DNA of 64,000 nt. Origin: Hondaea fermentalgiana (taxonomy: Eukaryota > Sar > Bigyra > Thraustochytrida > Thraustochytriidae). The notes under the pieces were generated by a model, which was given only the letters and a program-made list of their open reading frames with translations, was not told the DNA's origin and did no database searches. Where the stretch lies: assembly GCA_014084085.1 (NCBI GenBank), contig NPFB01000084.1, positions 409,793 through 473,792 on the forward strand, given 5' to 3'. Positions 1 to 10,070 of this stretch are shown here, piece by piece. The position numbers and the translations under genes are program-made. Each line of letters opens with the position of its first letter. The first letter of the stretch is position 1.

Positions 1-440
1 GCAACGCCTCGCCTCGCGCCGGCCAGCCGCGCAGACCCGGAGCGCGAGCGGGAGGCCGCGCGCGACCGCCGCAGCGCGTCGTTCGTTGTGCACGGCGAGG
101 GAGGGAGAGGCGCGGCGCAGCGTGGCAGAGCGGGCGGAGCGGAGCACAGCAGAGCGCAGCGGCCGGAGGCGAAGCAGAGCAAAGCGAAACAAGGTCGAGC
201 AGCTCGCGGCACAGGAGGGGAGCAGCGGCAGCGCGCGAGCCATAGCTAGCTAGCTAGATAGATAGATAGCTAGCTAGCTCCCACCTGGCTGGGCGCGTCT
301 GGGAGTCCGCGGCGGGGTCCCCGCGCGCGCACTGCGGAGCGAGATCGTCGCGCGAGATTTTTTGGCTGGTTGTTTGGGCGGGAGAGCCAAGCGAAGCGAA
401 GCAAATCGAGAAACGAATACCCTCTCACGCTCGCGCCTAG

Positions 441-469
441 CAGAGCAGAGCAGAGCAGAGCAGAGCAGA
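441..469 (+). repeat. (CAGAG)n pentanucleotide microsatellite
   Basis: About six CAGAG units in the sense direction of the downstream Myb gene. The same unit, again in the sense direction, sits just upstream of the ER mannosidase start (18117-18144). Confidence 0.9.
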
Positions 470-631
470 CGGAGGTCGAGGAGCAAGTGCAAGGGAGCGA
501 GCGGTGTGCAGCTTCGCGAGCTAGCTTGGCAGCGAGGCGTGCAGCTCCAACCAAGCCCGCCCGCGACCGAGGAGCGCCCGCCGGCCGGCGCGGCTCGGCT
601 CGCTAGCTAGCTCGCTAGCTGGCCGGCGGGC

Positions 632-635
<4 letters not shown>

Positions 636-668
<33 letters not shown>
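636..668 (+). repeat. (GAGACC)n hexanucleotide microsatellite
   Basis: Five to six near-perfect GAGACC units in the upstream region of the Myb gene. Confidence 0.9.
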
Positions 669-670
<2 letters not shown>

Positions 671-1455
671 CACGCGGCCTCGCTCCTCGGTTTAGTCTCG
701 CGCACCTGTCTGTGCGTCTGTCTGTGTGCGTGAGTGCGTGCGTGCCTGTGCTTGTGCTTCCTCTCGTCTCTTCCTTCTTTCGTCCCTCTCCTATCTTTCT
801 TCCTGCCCTCTTTACTCGCGGTACTTGCGCCGCGGCAGAGCAGGGAGAAAGCGAGCCGGACCGCGCGCGCGCGAAGAGTCGCCAGTCGGACCACTTCGCC
901 TCGAAGCCAGCCCGGCGAGCGGAAGCACACGAAGGCGAGAGCGGGAGCGGTCGTGCAGGCATCCATCAATCCACCCAACCGTCCAAGGCAGGCGAGCCAG
1001 CCAGCCAGCCAGCCAGCCAGCCGGTCGACCGGCTCGCGCGACGAGCTCGAGGTCAATCAATCGATTCGGTCGATCCGCTTTGCGAGATTGGTGAAAGATA
1101 AGTGAGACAGAAACGGACGAAAGAGGAGAGCTTAGGACAAGAATAAGGGTCCTTGGGCCGAAAGAAGGAGAGAGAGAGAGAGAGAGAGATCGACGGAGGG
1201 AGCTTGGTCTTTCTTTCTCCATTCATTCACTCGCTCGTCTTGACCCAAGGATCTTGACCTGCACCTGAATTGCTTGTCTGCCCACACACACACACACGCA
1301 CACGCGACCTTGGCCTTGTCCCGGGGGTGAAGGGTAAGAAAGAAGTGAAAAACCAATATCCCAAGCAACCAAGGAAAGGCAAAAAGGCACGCACGCAAGC
1401 ACGCACGCTCGCCTGCGCGAAAAGGACAAAAGTGCACCAAACACAGTACGCGACA

Positions 1456-3561
1456 ATGTTCCTCGAAGACGGAACACGGAAAGGCATCGTTCTCATGCGG
1501 CGCGAAAGCGCAGGCTCAGAACGAGGTGGCGCAACGGCAGCGTCGCTCGCGCCATGGGCGCGAGACCAGCCCGACAATGTCGCGCATCTTCAAAGCGCGC
1601 ACGCGCACATCCACCCGCAACACTTGGCGTCCGCACATCCATATCGCCCCCGTCTATCGCGATACGAGGTTTCAGAGCATCATGATCACCTCCACCACCA
1701 CCACCACCACCACGGCAGCGGCGGTGGCGGCGGCGGCGGCGGCGGCACGCAACACGTTTACCAACACCACGGTCACGAGGGCTACGAGATGCCCCAACCA
1801 GAGCCGCGAGCCGGAGAACACTCCAAAGGCGGCGCTTCATACATGTTCGGCGATGAGCTCTTCGACTACGCAGAAATCGGCGGCGAAGCGACAGGCCCTC
1901 CGCCGCCCCCGCCGCCCACCGCGTCAGCCAGAGTCCTGCCGCCGCCAACGGCCGCCAGTCGGCCCGGAGAAGAGGCGAGCTTTTACTATCGCCCTCCGCC
2001 CACTCCCCCGTCCCCAAACGCAGCTCATCCGCTCGCCTTCTCCCGCTACGAAGGAGATCTCGACCACCACAGTCTCCAGGTTCCTCGACTCGAACAACGG
2101 CGCTACTCCTCGCAGCATCTCCAGCAGCAGCAGGAGCCGCCCCAAGAACAACCACAAGATACGACGCCTAGCGGCAACCATGCTTCGCTCGCCCGAGGCC
2201 ATACTGCCGCCGAAGACAACCAGAACGAACCACAACGAGGCAACCAGCACCACCCCAGGCACTCTTCCCATCATCCCGTCCGTCATGACGACCCCACCTC
2301 GAGGCCGGACGCCAGCGACACGATGAAGCGCGAGCACCAAGCACGCTCCCACGGGGGAGTCATGACTCGACGCTCGTCTCTCATGGTGTCCCCTCACGCG
2401 CGTGGAGAAAACGGGTACGCGCAACAGCACTCAAGTCCGCACAGTAGAACACCGGGGACAAACGCGGGCGCCCTCGATCCCCTGGCAAGCACGCAGAGCG
2501 AGGGCGCAGGGCGCACCTCAATCAAGCGCTCGCGCGCTGAGTTCGACGAAGCCTCGGAACCCCCTGGCTCCCCGCAGAGTGCAAAATCGGCACCCAACTC
2601 GTACGCCAAGAAACGCCGCCGCCGCTGGCTCAACTTTGAAGACGAGCTCTTGCGCGACAGCGTTCAGTCGTACCTGGATACGCAAGCCCCGCACCACGAA
2701 AGCAGCAAAATCAAGATTCCCTGGAACAAGATCGCGCAGCTCATCCCCAATCGCAACGCAAAGCAGTGCCGCGACCGCTGGCAGGCCATGCGTGGCCCGC
2801 ACAGTAAACGCGAGTGGTCGATGGAAGATGACCTTTGCTTGCTGCAGCTGCAAAAGCGCTTCAGCAACCGATGGGTGCGCATCGCTGCTGCCTTTCCTGA
2901 CCGCAACGACAACATGGTCAAATCCCGCTTCCGTGTGCTCAGCAAGCTCAAAATCACGCCCGAGCACCTCATTGCCCAGATCGATCGCTGTAATGCTTCA
3001 AAGCAGGCGCGTAAAGCCGTGGTCGACGACGGTCGGGGCAGCATGTCCAAGCCAAGTATCCAGGAATTTGACGGCCACGCTCCGTCTCACGTACTTGGGG
3101 GTGCGCATCAGCAGCAGCAGCAGCAGCAGCAGCAGTTCGCGCATCTCCCGTACGGCCACACGAGGGCGAACGCTTTGCCGCTTGCGCCCTCCGTGTCCAC
3201 ATCCTCTTCATCGTCCGCATCATCGTCGGCGTCTGCGGCATCCACGGGGCCTTCCTATGTTGACCATGCCAGGGACGCCTCTGCTCCGTCTTCCTCTTCT
3301 TCCTCTTCTCCCACGAGGACGACGACGAGAACGATGATGATGCCGATGACGACGCCGCCACCTCCTGCGGTTCTTGCCCAGCAGCGTCAATATCTCGCAT
3401 CCTCGACAGCGGGACCTCCACCGCCCCCGCCCCCGCCCACCGCAGCGTCGGCGGCAGTGGCGATGCGCATGCCAATGCGTATGCCAAGAAGGAGGAGCAC
3501 GGCGCAGTCGTCGCAGCGCGAGCCCGATTTGGCAGAGTGGTGTTCCATGTTGCTCGATTGA
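1456..3561 (+). CDS. Two-repeat Myb/SANT domain DNA-binding protein
   Basis: Predicted nuclear transcription factor of 701 residues. Two adjacent Myb/SANT repeats lie at about 385-500: the first starts with RRRRWLNFEDELL and includes the recognition-helix-like NRNAKQCRDRW, the second runs from KREWSMEDDLCLL through NRWVRIAAAF to MVKSRFRVL. This spacing is typical of R2R3-type proteins, which bind DNA through the third helix of each repeat. The rest is low complexity: His and Gly runs near residues 75-100, Pro runs, a polyglutamine run encoded at about 3109-3136, Ser runs, and a basic patch just before the Myb repeats that could act as a nuclear signal. The start is the ATG at 1456; the open frame extends upstream only through non-ATG codons and repeats. 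The targets cannot be inferred. Confidence 0.85.
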   Translation: MFLEDGTRKGIVLMRRESAGSERGGATAASLAPWARDQPDNVAHLQSAHAHIHPQHLASAHPYRPRLSRYEVSEHHDHLHHHHHHHGSGGGGGGGGGTQHVYQHHGHEGYEMPQPEPRAGEHSKGGASYMFGDELFDYAEIGGEATGPPPPPPPTASARVLPPPTAASRPGEEASFYYRPPPTPPSPNAAHPLAFSRYEGDLDHHSLQVPRLEQRRYSSQHLQQQQEPPQEQPQDTTPSGNHASLARGHTAAEDNQNEPQRGNQHHPRHSSHHPVRHDDPTSRPDASDTMKREHQARSHGGVMTRRSSLMVSPHARGENGYAQQHSSPHSRTPGTNAGALDPLASTQSEGAGRTSIKRSRAEFDEASEPPGSPQSAKSAPNSYAKKRRRRWLNFEDELLRDSVQSYLDTQAPHHESSKIKIPWNKIAQLIPNRNAKQCRDRWQAMRGPHSKREWSMEDDLCLLQLQKRFSNRWVRIAAAFPDRNDNMVKSRFRVLSKLKITPEHLIAQIDRCNASKQARKAVVDDGRGSMSKPSIQEFDGHAPSHVLGGAHQQQQQQQQQFAHLPYGHTRANALPLAPSVSTSSSSSASSSASAASTGPSYVDHARDASAPSSSSSSSPTRTTTRTMMMPMTTPPPPAVLAQQRQYLASSTAGPPPPPPPPTAASAAVAMRMPMRMPRRRSTAQSSQREPDLAEWCSMLLD

Positions 3562-3860
3562 CTGACAGACGTGCCATGTTGCTCTTCTTTCTCACAATCT
3601 AGACCTTCGACCCAAGCGAGCAAGACTCTAAACGATCCTGATGAAAGGGGCCGACACCAAAATATGGGATTCCGTGTTCACGTGATGGTCTCTTGTCCAT
3701 GAAGGCGGGCTGGTCAATCGATCGTGGTCGCCCACCTGTTTGTGAGAAAAACATGACGAGACGATAGTTCGGTAGTAAAAAACATACTCGCATACAAAAA
3801 CACAATTTTGAACTGCTCTGGAATTAGAGATTGTCGTGTGCATTGCAAATGGATTCGCAA

Positions 3861-3889
<29 letters not shown>
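3861..3889. repeat. (CTG)n trinucleotide repeat
   Basis: Nine to ten CTG units (CAG on the minus strand) downstream of the Myb gene. Confidence 0.9.
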
Positions 3890-3891
<2 letters not shown>

Positions 3892-4206
3892 AGTCGATGT
3901 GCCACCAAGTTTCTGAGAGGTCGTCTGCCTCAAGAGAGCGGACAAAACGTTCGTCTGACAGACAGATCTCCTTGATCTAGCGCTCATTCTTCACAGAGAA
4001 TAAGTCTGCCTAGGCAAGACGCGAGGACGAAGGGCAAGTTCAAGGAAAAAGAATATCAGGAAATCAGGAACAAAAAGATGGCAATCTGTTTTTATTGAAT
4101 TTGTAGTGTTCATGTGAGAATTGATTGGGTCGTACGGTTAGTCAAAGACATTCGCAAAGATAAAATAACACTCGACAAACCCAATTACTCTGGCGTCTAT
4201 CCATCC

Positions 4207-4232
4207 TCCATCCATCCATCCATCCATCCATC
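4207..4232. repeat. (ATCC)n tetranucleotide repeat
   Basis: Six uninterrupted ATCC units in intergenic DNA. Confidence 0.9.
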
Positions 4233-4437
4233 ACTCGACAATTTTCATTGATTGTCGCAAGTATGACACGTCTTCGCTCGGTAGAGCCAATCACGATCAG
4301 TGCATTCCTTGCATCATTATTGCTTCCCCAGACCTGCCTGTCCGAAGCCGTGGGTTACGACTTAGCCAGTGAGCTTGACAAACAAGGGAGCGTACACGAT
4401 GGCGGCATTGGCATTTCTTTATACCTGCCTGCCATTG

Positions 4438-4442
<5 letters not shown>

Positions 4443-4475
<33 letters not shown>
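4443..4475. repeat. (CT)n dinucleotide repeat
   Basis: About 16 CT units in intergenic DNA. Confidence 0.9.
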
Positions 4476-4480
<5 letters not shown>

Positions 4481-6103
4481 GCTCCAGCGCCTCCTCGTCC
4501 TGCTCGCCATCTTTCGTCGACGGACGTCACTCTGTCCCTCATCGCGCCGTGGCGCACGTACCGCTCGAGCGCGCGGGCTGCTGCGTCTGCATCCTGTGTC
4601 GGTCGACGGATGGTCGCTCCACGCTCACGCGAAGATGTATGTTTGGGTGGGTCTCCGAAGGTTGGAGAACTGCTGCTCCTCTGGCGAGGCTCGATCGACA
4701 GCGAAGAAGAAGATCAAGATGGACGCAGGCAGGATCGAGAGCCTCGGAGCCATCAATCTCTAAAAGTCCCCGTGTTCCCCTGTTCTTTAACGTTCTTCAC
4801 CAGTCAAAACAAGGGTATAGGGCGATAACAAGGCTTCCTTCGTATCGTTGGAGCCGTTCGAATCGCTGCACGAAATGATGCAAGCAATTGAAGTCTGTCT
4901 CAACCTTGGCCCTAACAGTAAGGTCACATTTCTCTGACGATGACGGTCTCTCAAGATCATAAAGTCCAAGCGATCACATGCAAGCAACTTGGTCATCTAT
5001 AATGTTTATGCGCCGAATTGACGATGCCCGTCAGGATGAGCTTGCTATCACCTTAACACACATCAGGTGGCGAACTCCTATAGCATCCACGCACGCACAG
5101 TGTGAATCAGACTTTGCGTCATTAAGCCCCAACGCGAATGTTTCACAAGATTCCAAAGTCTTCGGCTCATCGCACGCACGCACGGACGCACGCACAAACA
5201 AACAAACCCTTTGCACAAAGCACTACTACCTTGCAGAGCAAGAGAACGAGCAAGGCACACACCTTGCCTGTAGTGCTCAAGCGCACCATTGCGCGAGAGA
5301 GCTCGCTCATGACATAAAGCTGTCAAACTCTGCGAGCTCGAATTCATTCTTGACAACATCTTGCGCAAAATGTTTCGCTACACCAAGTCGGGACTCCGCG
5401 CACGCCAGCCTGGACGCCACGCCACATACTTTCCCCTCTTTAGCCCTCCTCTCTCCTCCTCTCTCCTTTCCTTCCCTTTCCGCCACTTGCCATCGTTCGC
5501 CGCACCCCTGCTCTGCGTGCGTAGTACTATGATAGATTACCATGGTATCATCGTGCGCAGCTCACGCAGCTCTGCGGGGTCGCTCGATCTTTGTGCCAGC
5601 GCAGCGGCCCCCGATGCGAACTATGCTCCGCTGCCGGCGCAGCCCCCGCGGGCGGGGCGGGTTTCCCTCCCTCATGGCGCCCAGCACGCGCGGCACGAAG
5701 CGCGCGCAGCCCAAGACTTTGTGCCGGAGGCCGAGACCCACGTGCGAAAAATCGTCCCAGCGCAGGCACAGTGGGCTATACGCGGGAAGGCGCGGCGCAC
5801 ACAGTGAGTTTTACAGTTAGGCCACTCGGGCGCGGCGGATACTCGACTGGCGGGCTGGACACACAGAGAGAGAGAGAGAGAGAGAGGAAAGAAGATGGAC
5901 GAAGGAAGAACCCAGAGGATACGGCTGCGCGCGAAAGCAAACCCGCCTCGGACGCGCAAACTCGCAACTCGAGGGCCCTCGCGCGCACCGTTCGCTTGGA
6001 TACCTGACGCGGACGGAGCGAGGACACTCGTAGAGAAACAGCCGAAGAAGAAGAAGAAGAAGAAGAAGAAGGAGCAGGAGGAGAAGAGAGCGCGTGCAGG
6101 AAT

Positions 6104-7528
6104 ATGCTCATGCTGCGAGGACTCGGGAGCCGCGCGGCGAAGCCGAGAAAGGTCGTCGCGGCCACGAGGACGGCCACGAGGACGGCGGGAAACGCACGAG
6201 GACTCGCGTGGAAGGCCGAGGAACAGCGACAGGCGCAGGAAGAGGCGCAGGCAGAGGCCGCGGCCAGAGGCACCGCGTCGACCACCTTGCTCGACGACGA
6301 TGGTTCCAGAACCAGCCTCAACCTGCGCGTCAAGCACCAGAGCGGCGCGCTCGAGACCGTGCTGCGGCTCTTCTGGAAGTACGACCTGAATCTCACGCGC
6401 ATCGAGTCGCGACCCTCCATGTTCGACTCGAGCAAGTTCGAAATCGATATTGACTTCCAGGGCTCTGCCGACAACGAGGCCGTGAGCGCCATCATGAACA
6501 AGCTCCAGGAAACGTGCGAGGACGTCCGCCTCAGCGATCCCGTTGAGGTGCCCTGGTTCCCCACAAAGATTAGCGACCTCGACTTTTTCTCGCAAAAGAC
6601 GCTCGACGCCGGCGCCGACCTCGAATCCGATCACCCGGGCTTTTCCGACAAGGTCTACCGCGAGCGACGCGAGATGATCGTAGCCAACGCGGGCACCTAC
6701 CGCTACGGCCAAGAGATTCCTCGCGTCGACTACAGCGAAGATGAAATCAAGACTTGGGGCACAGTGTACAGGCGGCTCAAGGAGTACTTTCCCGCGTATG
6801 CGTGCCAAGAGTACATCGACGTCATCGACAGCCTCGAGCGGGAGGTCGGCTATGGCGAAGACAACATTCCGCAACAGCAGGACGTGTCTGAATTCCTCAA
6901 GGCATCCACTGGCTTCCAGCTTCGACCTGTGGCAGGACTGCTCTCGGCGCGCGACTTTCTCAACGCGCTTGCCTTCAAGACCTTCTTCTCTACCCAGTAC
7001 ATTCGTCACCATTCCATGCCTCTCTATACCCCCGAGCCGGATGTCGTGCACGAGCTCATGGGCCACGCCCCGTTGCTCGCCAACCCCGACTTTGCCGAGC
7101 TCAGTCAGACGTACGGCATTGCATCGCTTGGCGCGAGTGATCGTGACATTACGCGCCTCGCCACATGCTATTGGTTCACCATTGAGTTTGGGCTCTACCG
7201 CCAGGGCGAGGATGTCAAGGCATACGGCGCTGGTCTCTTGTCCTCCTTTGGCGAGCTCGAGTACGCCTGCGGGCCCAAGCAACCCGGTGACGAGGCCCCA
7301 GAATTGCTTCCGTGGGACCCTACCGTTGCGGCCGATACGGAATACCCGATCACCACGTACCAGCCCAAGTACTTTGTGGCCGATTCGCTTCAAGACGCGA
7401 CGGACCGGCTCAAGGATTTTGGAGAGCGCCAAATTGTGCGTCCCTTCCGGGTGTCCTACATTCCCGAGGAGAAGCGCGTGCAATGCGACCGCAACGTCAG
7501 CCGCGTGCGCTACAACCCCGACGTTTAA
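6104..7528 (+). CDS. PAH: Phenylalanine 4-hydroxylase (aromatic amino acid hydroxylase)
   Basis: Pterin- and iron-dependent enzyme that converts phenylalanine to tyrosine; 474 residues. An ACT regulatory domain starts near residue 67 (SLNLRVKHQSGALETVLRLF). The catalytic domain follows, with HHSMPLYTPEPDVVHELMGH carrying the first two iron ligands, His316 and His321, and Glu361 in WFTIEFGL as the third. The spacing of 5 and 40 residues equals that of human PAH (285/290/330). The family contains phenylalanine, tyrosine and tryptophan hydroxylases; the phenylalanine assignment rests on overall resemblance. The first 38 residues are rich in Arg, Lys, Ala and Thr with no acidic residue, which looks like a mitochondrial presequence (inference). 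The start is the first in-frame ATG, with another ATG two codons later. The gene appears intronless and the protein is a little longer than the usual ~450. Confidence 0.93.
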   Translation: MLMLRGLGSRAAKPRKVVAATRTATRTAGNARGLAWKAEEQRQAQEEAQAEAAARGTASTTLLDDDGSRTSLNLRVKHQSGALETVLRLFWKYDLNLTRIESRPSMFDSSKFEIDIDFQGSADNEAVSAIMNKLQETCEDVRLSDPVEVPWFPTKISDLDFFSQKTLDAGADLESDHPGFSDKVYRERREMIVANAGTYRYGQEIPRVDYSEDEIKTWGTVYRRLKEYFPAYACQEYIDVIDSLEREVGYGEDNIPQQQDVSEFLKASTGFQLRPVAGLLSARDFLNALAFKTFFSTQYIRHHSMPLYTPEPDVVHELMGHAPLLANPDFAELSQTYGIASLGASDRDITRLATCYWFTIEFGLYRQGEDVKAYGAGLLSSFGELEYACGPKQPGDEAPELLPWDPTVAADTEYPITTYQPKYFVADSLQDATDRLKDFGERQIVRPFRVSYIPEEKRVQCDRNVSRVRYNPDV

Positions 7529-8736
7529 AATGATCATAAATGTTTCCAAGAAATTGACAGTAAAAAGCATACAATTTACCTTTGTGTGCTATCACGAACA
7601 TCCAATAGATATCATAAGATGAATGCAGCTTTCGCCGAAATGAAGCAGTAAAAGTCACTGAAAGTTGGGCTTTCCTGACTAGCTGCCCTTTTAAGAACTT
7701 GGGGATCGGTCGTTCTTGCTTGCGGCACTTGTCCAACTTGGAGATCAGTCTTTCTTGCTTGCGGCACTTGTCCATCTTTAGGGTCGGTCTTACTTGCTTG
7801 CGGCACTTGTCCATCTTGGAGATCAGTCTTTCTTGCTTGCGGCACTTGTCCATCTTGAGGGTCGGTCTTACTTGCTTGCACCACCTGAATAACTCGAGGA
7901 TCGGTGCTCGTCGGCTTACAGCACTTATCAGCCTTCAAAGCCGCTGGCAGATCGGATGTTCTTCTGATTGACCACGATCATCAACCTATTAGACCACCGT
8001 AAGGATGTAGACCTTCCCAAAGACCTAATGTCAGGCGGGAAGATACTCTATGAGAGACAGATTGCCGATGATGAATATCGAAAAGGCACGATGCGAGAAC
8101 AACGCATCGACACGCGCCATGGGAACGCGCCCAGAATAATATAGACCTTTTTAAATGGGGACCAGGGTCGCGACCTGGGATCACTGAGCCGAATTGACTT
8201 GGCGGCGACCAAAGTCAATGCCAGAAGCCGGCAGAACCGAAACGTACACCAAAAATCTTGAAGCTGACTCCGAGCAGCAGTTTTCAATCTACTTTCCCGT
8301 TTCGTGCTGGCCACGAAGCGAATTTTTTTTTACGAATAGATAAATCGAGTTTTTCTTGCCATTTCTTTTTGTTCTCTGAGGAATTACCGTCAACAACAAC
8401 CATATCTTCCTTGCATCACCACCCAAGTACGAGCACAAAATTGAAATAAAGCAAAGCACATCGTTTTCTTTTGTCTCTGATAAGATAACACAAAAAGTCT
8501 AGCCACCTGCAGACTGATCACATGGCAATTCTCGGGTCGCCACCACGTTCTTCTGACCTCGACCGCTTCCACGGCACCCGCTTTCGAAGAACGATCGGGT
8601 GAAGAAGCGAATAGGGGATCTCCTTTCTAAATGAAATGTGTTCAAAAGAGTCTCTTCTCAAATAAAGTGGCCGACAGAGGTTTTCCTTTTTGCTGTTTTT
8701 TTTTTCGTTGAAGCTATTCCTCGATGAATAGGCTTC
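7529..8736. other. Intergenic region containing a 39-bp minisatellite
   Basis: Space between the hydroxylase (+) and prefoldin 2 (-), which converge. Apart from the minisatellite at 7699-7932 nothing is recognisable. AATAAA-like signals occur near 8447 and 8660. Open frames crossing the repeat on both strands are products of the repeat. Confidence 0.6.
7699..7932. repeat. Six-copy 39-bp minisatellite with two alternating unit types
   Basis: Six tandem units of 39 bp start at 7699, 7738, 7777, 7816, 7855 and 7894. The core TTGCTTGCGGCACTTGTCCA is nearly constant in units 1-4. The first half alternates: units 2 and 4 read GAGATCAGTCTTTC, units 3 and 5 read AGGGTCGGTCTTAC. Units 5 and 6 diverge in the second half. 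39 is a multiple of three, so both strands carry open frames made of 13-residue repeats (minus strand GQVPQARKTDLQD-like). There are no unique spacers, so this is not a CRISPR array. Coding capacity is uncertain. Confidence 0.88.
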
Positions 8737-9054
8737 TTAGCTCCCGCGCGTCTTGGCAGCGACAGCCTTGACCTCCTTCTCGATCTCCAACGACCGGTTG
8801 GTATCGAGCTCGATCTGCTTCTGAATACGCTCCATGTTGCCGCGCACGCTCATGAGAGCCTCGTCGCGCGTCTTCTCGACGAGCACATCGCCCACGAGCC
8901 GGTAGCACTGCCTCTCGCCGCTCAGCTCGTCGAGCACTTCGGCGGCCACGATATGCTCGCGCTCCTCGGCCTCCAACTGCGCGACGCGATTCCTCAGCAT
9001 CTGCGCCTCGTTGGCGAGCTTTTCGAACTCGGCGCGCACTGCGTTCGGGTCCAT
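8737..9054 (-). CDS. PFDN2: Prefoldin subunit 2
   Basis: Beta-type subunit of the hexameric prefoldin chaperone, which hands unfolded actin and tubulin to the CCT chaperonin in the cytosol. The 105 residues show the expected plan: an N-terminal coiled-coil helix (EFEKLANEAQMLRNRVAQLE), the short beta hairpin region with ELSGERQCYRLVGDVLVEKT, and a second coiled-coil helix (ALMSVRGNMERIQKQIELDT). CYRLVGDVLVE-type text is characteristic of prefoldin 2. The frame stays open further upstream to 9279, but that extension is compositionally unlike protein, and ATG 9054 gives the normal length for the subunit. Confidence 0.87.
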   Translation of the reverse strand: MDPNAVRAEFEKLANEAQMLRNRVAQLEAEEREHIVAAEVLDELSGERQCYRLVGDVLVEKTRDEALMSVRGNMERIQKQIELDTNRSLEIEKEVKAVAAKTRGS

Positions 9055-10070
9055 CTTGCCGCGCTCCGCCGCGCTTCTCCGCCGCTCCGCTCCGCGCTCC
9101 ACGCTGCCCTCGCTCGCGCACGGACGGCGTCGCTCTCTTCTCGTGCCTGCTTCTTGCGCGTCTGCTGGACGTTGCGGACGATCCCTGCTGGATCTTGTGG
9201 AACTTCTGGAGCCACGCGAATCTGCGCAACGTAATTTGCAAACGGCGAGAGGCGCCTCCTGCAATAAAGATCCATCCACACAATCAGTCCGTCAAGCTCT
9301 GATCTTGCCACGACGCCATTCCTCGAGCGAGCTCATGGCACGATAAACATAATCTCTCCACCCGGACGCGCACGTCACCTCGTCAGAAGCGGTACGCCTG
9401 CTCGTGGACCTGGCGGCTCGGGTCGTGGAATGAGGGCTGCGCACAAGGACGTGGAGGCGAGGCTCGAGGCGGAGATGCGCCGGCGCGTCGAAAAGGAGAC
9501 GGCGCTGCTGCGCAGGAGCTCCGCGGAGGCCGCAACGAGCGCGAGGAAGGTCGCGCGAGACACAGCGGACAGTCTTCGGGCGATGGCTATTGCAAAGGAC
9601 GCCCTGGCCAAGCTGGAGAGCGGGCTTTCCGAGCCTCGCGCCAGTCTTCTTGACTCTTGATGTGATCGCAGCTGCAGACCCCATCTCAGGTTCGGACCCA
9701 ATGTGAAACCCCAAGAATCCAATTCCATTTGATACTGTGAATAAATAACAAAAAGCGAAGTAGACGTAGCTTGCTTGCGGCAATGATTAGCTCGGATGGC
9801 AGCCAGATCCCACCCGCCACGCTTGAACAACCGCCCGCTACTGCTGCAACTCCTAGTCAGCTCTTGCTTGCTTGCTTGCTGCTGCTGGCTACTTGGCTGG
9901 TTGGCTGGCGGCCGGCCCCTTACGACCGACACCGCCGCCCAGACTACTGCAGTGCAGCTTGCAGTTGACACGCCTGGACCCTTGCGGATAGTGAGTGTGA
10001 GTCACAGTGAGATCACGGTATAGGCTTATTTCAGAAAATGCAGTCCGCGCAACCTGCACCAAAGCGTAGA
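9055..10070. other. Intergenic/promoter region with one doubtful small ORF
   Basis: Contains the presumed promoter of prefoldin 2 (minus strand), a doubtful small coiled-coil ORF on the plus strand (9430-9660) and simple sequence near 9870-9900. No other feature is recognisable. Confidence 0.5.
9430..9660 (+). CDS. Possible small coiled-coil protein (76 residues)
   Basis: Open frame from an ATG encoding a highly charged, helical 76-residue peptide with coiled-coil character (DVEARLEAEMRRRVEKE, then ARKVARDTADSLRAMAIAKD) and no domain I recognise. The stretch just upstream is open in a different frame and ends in a TGA that overlaps this ATG, so the ORF might be the last exon of a spliced gene rather than a complete gene. 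The GC-rich composition also makes chance ORFs likely. Confidence 0.3.
   Translation: MRAAHKDVEARLEAEMRRRVEKETALLRRSSAEAATSARKVARDTADSLRAMAIAKDALAKLESGLSEPRASLLDS

Larger units (their letters stand above)
1..1455. other. Upstream/leader region of the Myb gene, microsatellite-rich
   Basis: No convincing coding region. It holds many short tandem repeats: TAGC/TAGA tetramers (243-279), CAGAG pentamers (441-469), GAGACC hexamers (636-668), AGCC tetramers (about 997-1023), GA dinucleotides (about 1168-1189) and CA dinucleotides (about 1284-1300). Open frames here exist on both strands but are repeat-driven and low in complexity. The stretch nearest 1456 is probably promoter and 5' UTR of the Myb-type gene. 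Confidence 0.6.
3562..6103. other. Intergenic region with microsatellites, no convincing gene
   Basis: About 2.5 kb between the Myb gene and phenylalanine hydroxylase. It contains CTG (3861-3889), ATCC (4207-4232), CT (4443-4475), GA (about 5863-5886) and GAA (6044-6071) repeats. The open frames are short, repeat-based or lacking recognisable domains. The GAA tract lies about 30 bases before the hydroxylase ATG and is probably leader sequence. Confidence 0.55.

Noticed and set aside
4850..4880. tRNA-like B box near GTTCGAATCGC
   Set aside because: The flanking bases do not form a T stem and no A box or acceptor stem is visible.
5672..7570. 632-residue minus-strand open frame over phenylalanine hydroxylase
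   Set aside because: Exact antisense of a well-supported gene. GC-rich codon bias keeps the reverse frame open; the translation has no domain.
7699..7932. CRISPR array
   Set aside because: Directly abutting 39-bp repeats with no unique spacers, in a eukaryotic genome.
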